A program made the translations under genes and the position numbers. 64,000 bases of DNA from Dichetophora obliterata (Eukaryota > Arthropoda > Insecta > Diptera > Sciomyzidae). Below the pieces are notes generated by a model. That model did not search any database and had not been told where the DNA came from. It saw only the letters and a program-made list of their open reading frames with translations. Positions 10,912-21,409 of the stretch are shown here, piece by piece (the stretch's first letter is position 1; each line of letters begins with the position of its first letter). Location of the stretch: the NCBI GenBank assembly GCA_963920525.1, contig OY986438.1, positions 137,201,022 to 137,265,021 on the forward strand, written 5' to 3'.

Positions 10912-11692
10912 ATTATACCCCACGTTTAAAAAACTTAATGGGGGTATATTAATTTTGTCACTCCTTTTGTAACGCCGATAAGGAGGCTTGGCCGGTATAG
11001 AAAAGTATATATATTCCTGATCAGCATCACCTCCTGAGTCGATTAAGCCATGTCCTTCTGTCCGTCTGTCCGTCAAAAATAAAATGGAAGTCAAGTTCGA
11101 ACCTGAGCAAAATCGGATGAAAACCACGCCTACCTCCCATACAAAGTGACTTAACCAAAACGGTAAGACCTCTTTAAATTCCACAAAAATCAATTTAATG
11201 ACTTCAAATTGCGCACAGTGGTTTAAATATTGAATATTTATTTTTAGTATTAAATTTTCAAAAATCGGATGAAAACCACGTCTACCTCCCATACAAAGTG
11301 ACTTAACCAAAACGGCAAGATCTCTTTAAATTCCACAAAAATAAATTTAATGACTTCAAATTTCGCACAGTGTCTTAAATATTGAATATTTATTTTGAGT
11401 ATTAAATTTGTAAAAATCGAATGAAAACCACGCCTCCTCCCATACAAAGTGACTTAACAAAAACGGGAAAATCTCTTTAAATTCCACAAAAATCAATTTA
11501 ATGACTTCAAATTTCGCACAGTGTCTTAAATATTTAATATTTATTTTGAGTATTACATTTGCAAAAATCAGATGAAAACCACACCTACCTCCCATACAAA
11601 GTGACTTAATCAAAACGGGAAAATCTCTTTAAATATATTTAACAGTTTGCTTAAGACTTTATATATACTCTAATTCGGCCGTGGGGTATTTT
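10912..11692. repeat. dispersed repeat element with four internal ~152-bp units
   Basis: The ends read TATACCCCACG (about 10914) and CGTGGGGTAT (about 11680-11689), inverted copies of each other. Between them, (G)ATGAAAACCACG-type starts recur at 11116, 11268, 11420 and 11571, a period of 151-152 bp; each unit carries CCTCCCATACAAAGTGACTT and TTCCACAAAAATCAATTTAA wording. The short open frames on the minus strand repeat the same peptide because of the tandem units and are not genes. The left part has a GTCCGTCTGTCCGTC run. Similar GGGGTATATTAATTTTGTCAC repeats are common in fly genomes, but I do not assign a named family. Confidence 0.65.
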
Positions 11693-11699
11693 AACTTCG

Positions 11700-13073
11700 G
11701 CCCAGTCGAAGATAATTCCTTACTAGTTTTTATTTATTTTTATACAATCTATCGTCTTTTTTTAAGCAATGTAGTTTGAAAATTTGTACTTTATCTCAAG
11801 TAAAGTCAATTTTTGTATTTTAAATATAAACTAAATAAGTATTCTTTTCATTCAAGCATATATATATTCAAATTTCGTTTAGATTTGAGATTATCGGAAA
11901 AAACTTTTTATTGCTCAAACGATTTCTTCTTAAATTTAAAATTACAAATGGTCAAAATATGTTTCTAACAATTAACTTTAAATCGCTTAAATATTTTTCA
12001 CAATATTTTCATAACTTTCTTGATTTGTCTTCATTGTATTGATTCGTTTAATATTTTCATATCCTATGAGATGGGGTTTGAACCCCAAAAACCCCTGCTT
12101 GGCTATGGGCCAGTTATACACCTTTTGAAATATTCTTACGCCTCAATTGAAGTCAATGTCCTGTGCATATTTCAAGGTCACACCCTTGTGCACACTTGCT
12201 GATTTCGAACTTTTTAATGAAAATTTGTAGAAAATCCATAGAGCTTTATCCTCACCTTTTTGGCTTCTTTAAGTTTCTAATGAGTTAATGTCAGTCGCTG
12301 TAAATTTGGAGTTTATATCGTGTTATATGATTATGGATTATCTTGATAAACTTTTTAGATCTTCTTAAAATATGTTACAAGACATTCTAAAATTTCTTTT
12401 ACTCAAGGCTTAACAGCTTTCAGTTAAGCTTTGCTTCTTTTTTTTTTGAGAATACATTTTGAAAACTTTATCCTTTCGCTTAAATTTAGTACAACAATTT
12501 TTCATTGCTTAGCAAAGTTTTCGTTTCGCTCAAAATTCACGCTTGGGTGCATCTTATTTATTGAGCAGATTAACATCTAAATTGCATGAAGGATATTGCC
12601 GCCGCTGCCACCTTTTGTCATTTGACGTTGCTAGTTTTGCTGCGCTTGGCATTTAAATTTTTGAATTAAGTGGCGTTGAAAATGTCTTAGAATTCTATAT
12701 CATAAGATGTATAACATAATTTTACATCATAATGCGATGTTTTGATATTATATTACTTACCGAAAAAAGTTGAAGCTGAAATTGAGGTATTAAATTCTCC
12801 TTGAGTATCTTCAAGAGTGTGCTAAAATAAGTTGGATAGCAAATCCACGAGACGCTTGCTTGGCTTGGGTTTCATTTATTCATTCAAATTTGTCTTGGTA
12901 TCGACCAGTGGATAAGTGTGAAGAAAAGAAATAGTCCAAGTGTGGAGAAAAGCTGTTACTATCTCAACCTTCAGAGGACTGCAAACCATTCTTCGGTGTT
13001 ATCATATCCCTCGTGGTACAACAACTTTTGCTGTAAGTAGAACGCAGTATGGGAAATTTATTCTAAGCACAGT
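11700..13073. other. non-coding stretch, no gene recognised
   Basis: AT-rich sequence with no convincing coding frame. A perfect 14-base palindrome GGGGTTTGAACCCC near 12073 resembles a Pol III B box but has no partner A box that I can see. Confidence 0.45.
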
Positions 13074-13084
13074 ACCTACACCGA

Positions 13085-13440
13085 AAAAAAACTGTATGTT
13101 AAATTAACAAAAAAAGTAGGTTAGCATAACCAAAAATTTCGTTATTTTTGATCCAACCTAGTTTTTTGTTATGACAACAAAGCTGATTTGGTTATTTTAA
13201 CATCATGAAATGATAACAAAAAATTATGTATTTCTAGCCACATATTTTGTTGTTTTAACAAAATCTTAAAAAGTTGAAATTTTTCAAAAAAAAGTTCAAT
13301 TCAACGTAATTTTTTGTTAATTTATGAATGTTAATTACATAGGTTTTAACAAAAAAACTATGTTATGTAAACAATAATTTTGTTAGGACAACGAAAGGCT
13401 TTTGTTATTAAAACGCAAAATTTTGTTGCATAAACAAAAA
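13085..13440. repeat. left array of TAACAAAA / TTTTGTTA motifs
   Basis: At least ten copies of the octamer-like motif or its inverse occur in about 355 bp (for example TTTTGTTATGACAACAAAG near 13155, TTTTGTTGTTTTAACAAAA near 13245, TTTTGTTAGGACAACGAAA near 13380). The copies alternate orientation and are spaced 20-45 bp apart. Confidence 0.7.
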
Positions 13441-13687
13441 GCTGGCAAAATACTGGAAAACACTGGAAAATACTGGCAACTCTGAATATGCCTAATTATT
13501 TACTTAGGAACCTATACATAACTATTAAACTGTTTAATCAAAAGAATTTTAAGCTTTTTATATTACATATACAATTTAATTGTCTTTTTCAAGATAGAAA
13601 AGTTCTTACAATTAAAAATTTATGTAATTTTGTTAATTTCATTTGCATTTTGAGCAATTTTTGGAAAAGCGATATCATATTTTGTTT

Positions 13688-14375
13688 TTATATTATAAAA
13701 ATAATTTTGAATAAATTGCCACACGCGACACTCTCCAATGGGAAAATTTTTCTAACATGTTTTTTAAAAGTGCTTACATTTCTAAAATATTGGGAGCAGT
13801 TCTTAGCACAACATTGGCAATGACTGTTAATTGTTAAAATATGAATAGATTTAAAATGAAGAACAAGTAAAGCTAAGTTTTCAAATATTTTGAAGCACTT
13901 AAAGCATTTCATACCTGCAGCAAAGTCAGCAAAATTGTATGTATGTTTTAACTGTGTTTGCAGTTAGAAAAGCAGAGCAGTTTTCACAGTAAGCCAGAGT
14001 ACACTGTTTTAACAAACAAACCATTAATAAAAATTATAATTTAGTTATGCTATTAAATCAATAAATACTTACCAAATTTCTTTGCCAGTTAAACAACTTC
14101 TTCTCAAACAAAATTCTTTGACCAACGGTTATGTTAGGTATAGCTCGAAATATTTCTTCTAAATCGATCAGCTTAGTAAATTTAAGAGCTTCCACGTCTA
14201 ATTCATTCACATGCTAGCGAAAAAAATTAAGCATCTCGCACAAGAATTCTTACAAGTTTTATTAATAAATAAACTTACCATGCAAAACAGTGAACAATTG
14301 ATTTTGCTCCTTTATCTCACAAAAAGCTCCTTTTAACTCCTCACAATTTAAAAAATTTTCTAGAAATGTCTCCAT
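13688..14375 (-). pseudogene. fossil split gene: helical (SAM-like) block plus C2H2 zinc fingers
   Basis: On the minus strand an ATG at 14373-14375 opens a 97-bp exon-like block ending at a consensus donor (GTAAGT, 14273-14278). A 65-bp intron-like gap then ends in TAG, and a second block at 14073-14213 reads as a charged helical peptide (K-F-T-K-L-I-D-L-E-E-I-F... to L-F-N-W-Q-R) and stops at another donor (14067-14072). A third block after TTTGCTGCAG (from about 13914) encodes two finger-like units: C-x2-C-x12-H-x4-H, then C-x4-C with following histidine, ending at 13688. The splice signals look real, but joining blocks one and two puts a stop in frame, so the gene is broken or carries a one-base error. 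The helical block resembles SAM-type domains of insect transposon-associated proteins; that is inference. It lies inside 13078-17916 and probably belonged to that element. Confidence 0.45.
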
Positions 14376-14415
14376 AACTTTAAAAAACACACTTTCTGCG
14401 CGCGAATGATGGAAA

Positions 14416-14466
14416 CGATAATGTTAATTTTAATGTTGTATGGTGGAGATGCGTACTGCGACCTAA
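14416..14466 (-). repeat. very short 3'-end copy of the RNase H-bearing LINE
   Basis: About 50 bp (GATAATGTTAATTTTAATG... to TGCGACCTAAA) is almost identical to 16160-16211, which lies just 3' of the LINE pseudogene at 16258-17400. It therefore looks like an extremely 5'-truncated second insertion of that family, including its AACATT-repeat tail on the minus strand. Confidence 0.5.
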
Positions 14467-14559
14467 AGTTAGCTCGTGCTAACTTGCATCTACGGGATTT
14501 TCCACTCTTAACTGCAATATGGGATAACATGCTGGAGCGGTACCTATTTGAATAAAATT

Positions 14560-14960
14560 CAGCTTCTGTTAGTTGCTCAAAAACATGCTATTCGTTTAAT
14601 TTGCCATAAAAATAGAATCGATAGTAGCTTTCCTTCATTTAAAAACTAAAATGTGTTGCCAATTAAACACTTGTGCTACTGTAAAGTACTTTAAGTTTTT
14701 TTCAAAAGATCTGGATATTTATTAAACAGACACTATGAGAATTATAATTTAAGGGTCAATCACCAACATTTTGTTAAAATTCCGTCTCACAACTTGTCTC
14801 TTTTCTTTTACTCGTATTCATGTGCTGGTCCTAGACTTTTTAATAACTTACCGAATAATATTCGTTGTATTCGTAATATTAATTTGTTCCTCAAAGAAGT
14901 AAAAAAATGGCTATTTAAGTTTGACTTTGAAATTGTTAATACTCCAATCTATGTGCAGTT
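14560..14960 (+). pseudogene. non-LTR retrotransposon reverse transcriptase, C-terminal fragment
   Basis: Frame-shifted plus-strand coding traces match the tail region of CR1/L2/jockey-type reverse transcriptases: L-V-A-Q-K-H-A-I-R-L-I-C-H-K, then an N-Y-N-L-R segment, and then C-A-G-P-R-L-F-N-N-L-P-N-N-I-R, equivalent to the widely conserved 'G-P-x-L-W-N-x-L-P' block after the thumb. Several stops and at least two frame changes break it. Only the last ~130 codons are present, so it is a 5'-truncated, dead LINE copy in the opposite orientation to the neighbouring 16.2-17.4 kb LINE. Confidence 0.65.
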
Positions 14961-15317
14961 ATAATTTAGTCTCAATTGTTTTTTTCTTATGTAATTTTAT
15001 TTCATCACTTAAATTTTAATGCTCATAAATATTTGCTTTCTATGCTTTTCATCTCTCAATATTAATATTTATGTGTTTTTCGTAGATTTAAGTTATCTTT
15101 TGTCAATTGCAAAATATTTAAATATTCTATTAAGACCCCACTACAATACTTTTGTAATATAATACAATACTTATGATTTTGCTTTTAAATATTTAAATAT
15201 GTAACTACATTTTGCCACTTGTTCATATTGAACATCAGAATGTAAATGTGCTATTCAATTATCAATTTTTTTTAATTTTGTATTAAATCTTAAGTGTAAT
15301 AATAAACAAAAAATTAA

Positions 15318-15437
15318 GCGCACAAAAGTGATCAGTCAAAATTTTTAATTTTTCGGAAAAATTTTTTTATTTTTTTAACTGTATGAAAATAAGCGTTTCT
15401 GAAAATTTAAAAATTTTAAATTATCACTTTTATGCGC
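15318..15437. mobile_element. 120-bp MITE with TTAA target sites
   Basis: GCGCACAAAAGTGAT at the left is mirrored by ATCACTTTTATGCGC at the right (15 bp, one mismatch), and TTAA stands immediately outside each end (15314-15317, 15438-15441). TTAA duplication is typical of piggyBac and Kolobok transposons. The A/T-rich interior has no coding capacity. Confidence 0.6.
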
Positions 15438-15470
15438 TTAACCATCGATAAGGAAATGTATGATTGCAAG

Positions 15471-15575
15471 GTGGCCGTATCCTACTGTAAGCTGTAAGCT
15501 GCAGCTACTAGTAGCTGACTTGTAAGCTAAAGAATCACAGTTCAAATCTGAGCTCAGACAGAATGTTTTTTTTAC
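15471..15575 (+). mobile_element. diverged tRNA-derived SINE fragment
   Basis: AAGGTGGCCGTATCCTACTG resembles the SINE head (A-box zone). AGTTCAAATCTGAGCTCAGAC, with a B-box-like GTTCAAATC, is followed by AGAATGTTTTTT, much like the CTCAGACAGAAAGTTTTTT of the SINE at 44057. The rest of the body is missing. Confidence 0.4.
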
Positions 15576-15602
15576 ATAATTAGGTATTAGGATCAATCGT
15601 AA

Positions 15603-16135
15603 ATGTAACAAATTTATTCGCACTATGTACATTTCTTTTTGTACGAATACGAATAAAATATTCGCAATATGTACCGAACTACGTCCATTCTACGAATTCT
15701 GTTCGTGGCTTAAAATTACGAATAGAGTTCGTCGATTTGAAAATGTATGGGTTAGATCAGCTTTATTTATAAATTTATATAAAAATGGTATTTTTGTAAT
15801 TTCTTCAAAATATATTAACATACATAATGCATATATCGTCATGTGAAATCAAAAAAGCCGTAAGTTTCAAACAATTTAAAATCAACTTTGTGATTTATTA
15901 TGATACACTTTATCAAAATACAAGTTGCTGCAAAATTTTACACTTCTACAACTAAAAGTGGCATTTGTGTAAATAAAGCTCTAAAAGACAAAAGTTTAAG
16001 TGCAACTTACAATTTAGAAAGTCCATTGCTTTTCCCGTAAAATTTTGTAATTGTAATTTACAGCTTTTTTTATTTAATATGAAGATATATTAAAAATTTT
16101 GCCTGCTCGCCCCCCCTGACCCCTCCCATGTGTTT
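15603..16135 (+). repeat. dispersed repeat family, copy A (partner of 50166-50990)
   Basis: Over several hundred bases this matches the reverse complement of 50166-50990: an ACGAAT/ATTCGT array (CTACGTCCATTCTACGAATTC in both), then CTTTATTTATAAATT, then GAAATCAAAAAAGCCRTAAG, then GCAACTTACAA, then TTTAATATGAAGATATAT, ending in a C-rich tail and CCCATG. The C-run ending in CCCATG resembles hAT-type ends. No protein is encoded. The other terminus is not clear. Confidence 0.6.
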
Positions 16136-16159
16136 GCTCTTAAACAACAGGAAAAGGTA

Positions 16160-17400
16160 TGATAATGTTAATGTTAATGTTGTATGGTGGAGATGCGTAC
16201 TGCGACCTAAATGAGATCTATTGTACCTCCTTCTCAAAGCTCAGCTGGGTTTTCGAATTACAGAAGTTTATCCAGCCCTATTTCTCTAATGAATTTGAGA
16301 ATATTCTTAGGTTCAAGGGATGAAACCTGCTCTAGACTCAGCTCATAGTTCCCCAGTGCTAGTTTACGTCTGCGAGCCACAGCGTCGCAGTTTGTAAGTA
16401 GGTGTATTGGAGTCTCCTCTACTTCTTCACAGAAACGGCAGTAACTATCGGTGTCTACGCCCAATTTTATCGGGTGGTATTTGAGTTTACTGTGTCCTGT
16501 AAGGAACCCCGTTAGAATTCTTAGATTCGGTTTGCCTAAGCTTATGCACAATTTTGCTCTCCGAGTGCCAAAATCTCTGAGGAGCAATTTGGATTGTCTT
16601 AGCTTTGGGAGGCTTTTCCAAAGGTTTGAACGTTTATGCCTCTCCTCCCTTCTTAGTTCTTCTTTTATACAATGTGTGCCCAATCCGCAGAATGGTTCTG
16701 GTTCTATAAATTTTGAGGCTGCACCCTGTCGCGCTAGACCATCGGCTTTTTTGTTACCCTGTATTCCTTTGTGTCCTGGGACTTAAAGTATAGTAAGAGT
16801 GTTATTCTTGCCTAGTTCGTTGAGTTTTGTTAGGCATTCCCATGTTATTCTCGATGATATCTCACAGGAAACTAATGCTTTGATTGCAGCTTGGCTGTCT
16901 GACATCACAACTATATCCTGACCTTTGTATTTACGGTCCAGATTGAATTGTGCACACAGCTATATTGCTAGGATTTCAGCTTGGAAGATACTGGGTGTTG
17001 TCCTTCCAATGTCTTGGAGCCATCCGTATACCATGATATACTGTGTGGTTTCTTGACTTGTGATATCATCTCGTTGCCCGCTCTTTCTTGGCACTAAGCT
17101 TAATTTCGAAGTGTTTTTCGAAGTTGTACCTTTTTACTATATCGTCTCTTGGTAGATCGATGTAGGGAGTGTGCTTTGCAATATCCACCTTCTCTCTACT
17201 GCTGATAGTTTTACCTAAACCTGAGCCCTCTTTTGCAATGCACAACAGAGTTCGCTTGGCTACTCCCACTATGACAAGGTGTAAGGGTGTTAGGTCCAGA
17301 ATTACTTCTAGTGCTGCTGTAGGGTAGGTCCTCATGGCCCCTGTGATGGGGGTGGATGGGCCAGTCACTGCACCTTTGTTAACATATTGGGTTACTGGGA
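16160..17400 (-). pseudogene. non-LTR retrotransposon with RNase H (I/R1-like), 3' part, broken
   Basis: Reading on the minus strand from 17368, the first block (T-G-A-M-R-T-x-P-T-A-A-L-E-V-I-L-D-L-x-P-L-H) is the conserved end of RNase H-bearing LINE reverse transcriptases. Next, in another frame (about 16785-17060), comes an RNase H domain with the D-S-Q-A-A-I-K-A-L motif and a V-P-G-H-K-G-I-x-G-N-K-K-A-D end. The last block (16258-16683) carries L-T-G-H-S-K-L and a C-x2-C-x8-H-x4-C finger-like motif typical of the ORF2 C-terminus. A stop just before the V-P-G-H motif and two frame changes make it non-functional. The 3' end is near 16160, with an AACATT-type tail. The 5' three quarters of the element are missing. 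Confidence 0.8.
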
Positions 17401-17404
17401 ACGA

Positions 17405-17900
17405 TATAACAAGCAGAGTTTTTCAACGACGCTAACTATAAAGTTCCGTTATATTACATTCTTTTTGTGTTAATTGGAGAAAATCTTTTGTTGTGGTTAC
17501 AAACATTTTGTTACTATAGACACTTTTCTGTGCTAGATCAACGAAAATTTTTGTTAAATGAACTCCAAGTACATTTTGTTAGCGGAACAAAAATTTTTCT
17601 TGAATTTGCATCCGATGGTGTTACATTTATTTAACATAGCCTTTTGTTAATCTTTGAGCTAACTTGTGTTGCTCCAACAAAACTTTTGTTATCTCTTCAA
17701 AGTTTTTTTGTAAATTTTTAAAAATATTTTAACAAAATCAATTTTGTTGAGATAACAAATTCTATTGTATTTTTGTATTTTTTTGTAAAACAATTTTTGT
17801 TCTAGCAACTAAACATTCGTTAAACGTACGAATTTTTGTTATTCTGACGAAAAATTTTCCTGACAGAGCTAACAAAAATTTTTTTTAAAAAAATTCGTGA
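17405..17900. repeat. right array of TTTTGTTA / TAACAAAA motifs
   Basis: More than a dozen TTTTGTTA-like motifs or inverses lie in about 500 bp (for example TTTTGTTACTATAG near 17506, TTTTGTTAGCGGAACAAAA near 17575, TTTTGTTGAGATAACAAA near 17740). Layout and motif match the array at 13085-13440. Confidence 0.7.
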
Positions 17901-17929
17901 TTATTTTTTTCGATGTACCTGCACTTATA

Positions 17930-19120
17930 ACTGAATCGCATACTAAAAATATAATATAAATACACATATATTTGGAACAAGGTGACTTGGTCTAAATGAT
18001 GCTTCTAAAACGGTTCCAGTTAGTATTTCTGGGGTTCCTGAAGATCTTTTGAGCCAGATTGAAGTTAAATCTCATAGTGAAACTAATATATTTGTGATCC
18101 AAAAAGGAGGGCTGTTCTAGTACAGATTTCTGTGACTAGAGTGTTGGTGTCAAAGGATAGTATTAGCTTTTAAAGAAGGAGAACAAATATAATCTTCAGG
18201 AAAAAGACAAAAAGGAAGTATACTTATATTAGCATTAAGGTAACTACCGTAACAGCGTAAAAAGTTTCAAACCACTTCAATTTTTAACTGAATTGCGATT
18301 TATGCTTTCAGATCATGGATAATGTGAGGAATTTGGCATAGATTGTGATTGTATATTCTGATAGGGTTACGATGGCGCTGCTGCCATCAATGGTACACTA
18401 CAAGGAGCACAACATACGCTTGTGAATGTGATATTACCACTTTCGTTCAGTGCGCGCGTCTCATTCACAAATCCTATTTTATCAAACTAGTGCGATATAG
18501 CTAAGCTGTATTCGAAACGATTGTTGGTACCTTAAAAATAATATTGATAAATTGTTCTTTACTCCCAAGCGATGGCTTATACTGACACAATGTGTTAAAA
18601 GATATACTTGCCCTATTGAAAAAAACTGTTCCTACTAGATGGGTTGCAAGCCATAAATCCATAAATACATACTTACCAAGAGCTACGACAATACTTATCA
18701 AGAGCTTTAAAAATAGCGACCGAATTTCGCAATACCGCTATATCGTCTCTCGCATTTCAGCTTTTAAAAACAATAAAAATATTTGATTTTCAAATTGCTA
18801 TTTATGTGCAGTTATTTATTGTGATCGCTGACATATTTCACTGTTGTTTTTCCCCAAAAAGTTCATTTTTAAATTTCTTATGATTTTTTTTTGTGTTTGA
18901 AATGCCTGACACTTTGAGGATTTTTGAAAAAGAACGGATTTTTGAAAGTTTCAACGGCTATAACTTTTTGATCCGAATTTTTGTTTTTGTCACAAAATAG
19001 CTAAAGACTATGCTATAGCACTGACTATGCTATAGCACGTTATTTTTTCAATTTTGCATTTTTGGATTTTTAGGGATTTTTATGGGGATTGAGAAAGCAA
19101 CGGAATCACAATATTTTTTG
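17930..19120. other. non-coding stretch, no gene recognised
   Basis: Moderately AT-rich. A short open frame at 18592-18786 on the plus strand shows no family resemblance and overlaps one on the other strand. Nothing can be supported. Confidence 0.45.
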
Positions 19121-19124
19121 TGTG

Positions 19125-19991
19125 CAGGGTGCGTCAGTTCAATGAGAACATGCATAACTAGTAAGTGTTAGCTCTTTTTTATTTTTTTTTCTGATAATCA
19201 ATGGACCACAATAAATTAACCGAGAAAAGGAAATGCTGTGATCACAACCACAGTGATTTAGAAATAGCGAATTTTTGAAGGTCGCCCGATTGTTTGTCAA
19301 CAAAGTTCGCCAGAAGTAATAAGCATGTAATGACGATGTGGAAAGTGCTGCTAAACGCAAAAAGCGTGAAATAGGTAGACAGAAACTTTGGACACCGGAA
19401 TTTGTCTCTCAAGTTCAGAGCATTATTGATGTAGACCCTTCGAAATTAGTAAGAGCAATTTCGAGAGACCTTCATGATTCTGAATGCACTGTTCGTTGGG
19501 TCATCCACGAAGACATTCGTAACAAGTCGTATGTGATGCGAAGAGTTCAGTTTATGTCTCAGCAAACGAAAGAGCAACGTGTCATCCGCGGAACAAGGCT
19601 TTTGAACAAGTCTCAGAATCTGTAGGACCACATTATCCCAAACATTTGGCCTACTAGCTCTCCCGACCTTAACTCTTTGGATTATTTCGTGTGGGGCGTT
19701 GTTGAAAGGGAGACTAACAAACATCCTCACAATACAATGCCGTTACTAACTGCAGCTATAATCACAATAATGACAAACATGGACGAAGACCACTTAATTC
19801 GGGCATGCAGACGTTTCCGGCAAAGAGTTGAAGCCGTTATTGATGCAGATGGTGATTTTATTGAATAGATATTAAGTTAAGGAATTCATTGGTCCATCAA
19901 AAAAATTTAATTAAAATATAATAATTAATAAAGGATTAATAATTGTTAGAGTTTTGAAATAAGTTCGTCCTCATTTAACTGACGCACCCTG
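19125..19991 (+). mobile_element. mariner-like transposon, internally deleted
   Basis: The termini CAGGGTGCGTCAGTTCAATG (19125) and CATTTAACTGACGCACCCTG (ending 19991) are inverted copies with few mismatches. The right flank begins TA, the mariner target site; the left flank is TG, probably mutated. At about 867 bp it is clearly shorter than a typical 1.3-kb mariner because the middle of the transposase is lost (see 19338-19868). Confidence 0.8.
19338..19868 (+). pseudogene. mariner-family transposase, middle deleted
   Basis: The first part (19338-19625) is the N-terminal helix-turn-helix region, with the W-T-P-E-F-V-S-Q-V-Q and R-A-I-S-R-D-L wording of insect mariner-like transposases. It ends in a stop directly joined to the C-terminal part. 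That part reads P-x-I-W-P-x-S-S-P-D-L-N-S-L-D-Y-F-V-W-G-V-V and runs to the D-G-D-F-I-E end at 19868. The S-P-D-L-N aspartate is the third catalytic residue of the DDD triad; the stretch bearing the first two is absent, so the product could not cut DNA. No clear ATG starts the frame. The missing segment is consistent with abortive gap repair, a common origin of non-autonomous copies. Confidence 0.8.
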
Positions 19992-20332
19992 TATATATTA
20001 GGTATGGTTACAGAAAATATTTAAACAACATTTCACTCCAATTTTTTCAAATTTGGATTTTAATGATTTTTTTATTGCAATCAGAAAAAAATAACATTTT
20101 TTCGAAAAGTAAAGTATCACAAGTTATTATTATTATTACATATTTATTATTATATGAGAACATTAAGAACTAGGTTATTTTATATTAAATGATGTTTTTT
20201 ATAGAGTGATACAACTTTGAATTGACACCACTGCTTTATTTGACCACCCATTTAACAGTTGATAGTTGCTTTTTGTTGAATTTGCTTTGACATTGTATTA
20301 TAAATTGACTTATACCAGAGCAATGCGTACAG

Positions 20333-20475
20333 TTGTGGAAATTTTTGTATCAAAATAATGGTTCTGTTCGTCAAACTTATCGTTCACTTCGTCCATTTTA
20401 TGGCGTACATAATCATCCTTCAGAGCTGCTAATTCGAAGAACAATAGATCGTTTTCGGACAACATTTAATGTCCG
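20333..20475 (+). pseudogene. transposase N-terminal helix-turn-helix fragment (DUF4817-like)
   Basis: About 45 residues (F-L-Y-Q-N-N-G-S-V-R-Q-T-Y-R-S-L-R-P-F-Y-G-V-H-N-H-P-S-E, then I-R-R-T-I-D-R-F-R-T-T-F) match the DNA-binding start of mariner/Tc1-related insect transposases that carry a DUF4817-type domain. The resemblance stops abruptly at about 20475, where the tandem-repeat region begins, so the rest of the gene has been lost. Confidence 0.65.
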
Positions 20476-20529
20476 AATGTTGATGCTATTGGCATCAGAG
20501 AACTGCACAAGCCTATTTGAAGTTTATTT

Positions 20530-21385
20530 CAAGTACTTGCTTGAAATTCTGACGGATTTGATTTCGAATATAATGACACAGTTTTAAAATTTAAGATGGA
20601 GGTTAGGGTTGACACCTAAATTTTTACCACAGTGTTGCCAAATAATAAAATATATTTTTAAGAGTTTTAAACATCATTTATCAGTGTTAAGGGGTCGCTG
20701 ATTTCGAATCTAAAGTCAGAATTTTAAAATTCAAGATGGTGGATAGGGCTGCCACCTTAATTTTTTGTAGTTTAATGAATTCGGGGCTTGCAAAAAAAAT
20801 GGTAAACCAAAAATTAGTCGCTGAATCCGAATCCGTTGTCAGAATTTCCAAATTATAAAATTTTGAAATAATAGGGCTGCCACCTAATAATATGTCTTTT
20901 CAAGAGTTTTAAACGTCATTTATCAGTGTTAAGGGGTCGCTGATTTAGAATCTAAAGTCAGATTGTTAAATTTCAAGATGGTGGATAGTGTTGCCACCTT
21001 AATTTTTTGTAGTTTAATGAAGTCGGGCTTGGCAAAAAAAAAATGGTACACCAAAAATGGATCGCTGAATCCGAATCCGTTGTCAGAATTTCAAAATTAT
21101 AAAATTTTGAAATAATAGGGTTGCCACCTAATAATATGTCTTTTTAAGAGTTTTAAACGTCATTTATCAATGTTAGGGATTCGCTGATTTCGAATCTAAA
21201 GTCAAAATTTTAAAATTCAAGATGGTGAATAGGGTTGCCACCTTAATTTTTTGTATTCTTATGAATTCGGGGCTGGCAAAAAAAATGATACGCCAAAAAT
21301 GGGTCGCTGAATCTGAATCCGTTGTCAGAAATTCAAAATTATAAAATTTTGAAATAATAGGGTTGCCACCTAATAATATGACTTT
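20530..21385. repeat. tandem repeat, ~243-bp dimeric unit, three copies plus a diverged half
   Basis: AGAGTTTTAAACRTCATTTATCA starts at 20661, 20903 and 21147 (periods 242 and 244). Each unit has two related ~120-bp halves, both starting GTCGCTGA and both ending in a GCCACCT phrase: one has TTTCGAATCTAAAGTCAG, the other ATCCGAATCCGTTGTCAG. A more diverged half precedes the array from about 20530. The repeats are AT-rich and non-coding. Confidence 0.8.
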
Positions 21386-21409
21386 TCATATGTCCTTTAC
21401 TTTAAACTT

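Larger units (their letters stand above)
13078..17916. mobile_element. candidate unclassified DNA transposon with motif-array termini (composite)
   Basis: The left end ACACCGAAAAAAA (13078) matches the reverse complement of the right end TTTTTTTCGATGT (ending 17916) at 12 of 13 bases. ACCT lies outside both ends (13074-13077, 17917-17920), and a longer overlapping match GTACCT is possible. Behind each end lies a 350-500-bp zone packed with TAACAAAA/TTTTGTTA motifs. Between the zones is a minus-strand fossil gene (13688-14375), and then material from other elements: LINE fragments at 14560-14960 and 16258-17400, a TTAA MITE at 15318-15437 and a dispersed repeat at 15603-16135. No transposase catalytic domain was identified. 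The single-element reading is inference; the two array zones could instead be two copies of one MITE. Confidence 0.4.

Noticed and set aside
10888..11613. Repeated minus-strand peptide frames
   Set aside because: The same peptide recurs every ~152 bp because of the tandem units; there is no conserved domain.
12060..12120. Pol III gene suggested by GGGGTTTGAACCCC
   Set aside because: It is a simple palindrome with no A box at the right distance.
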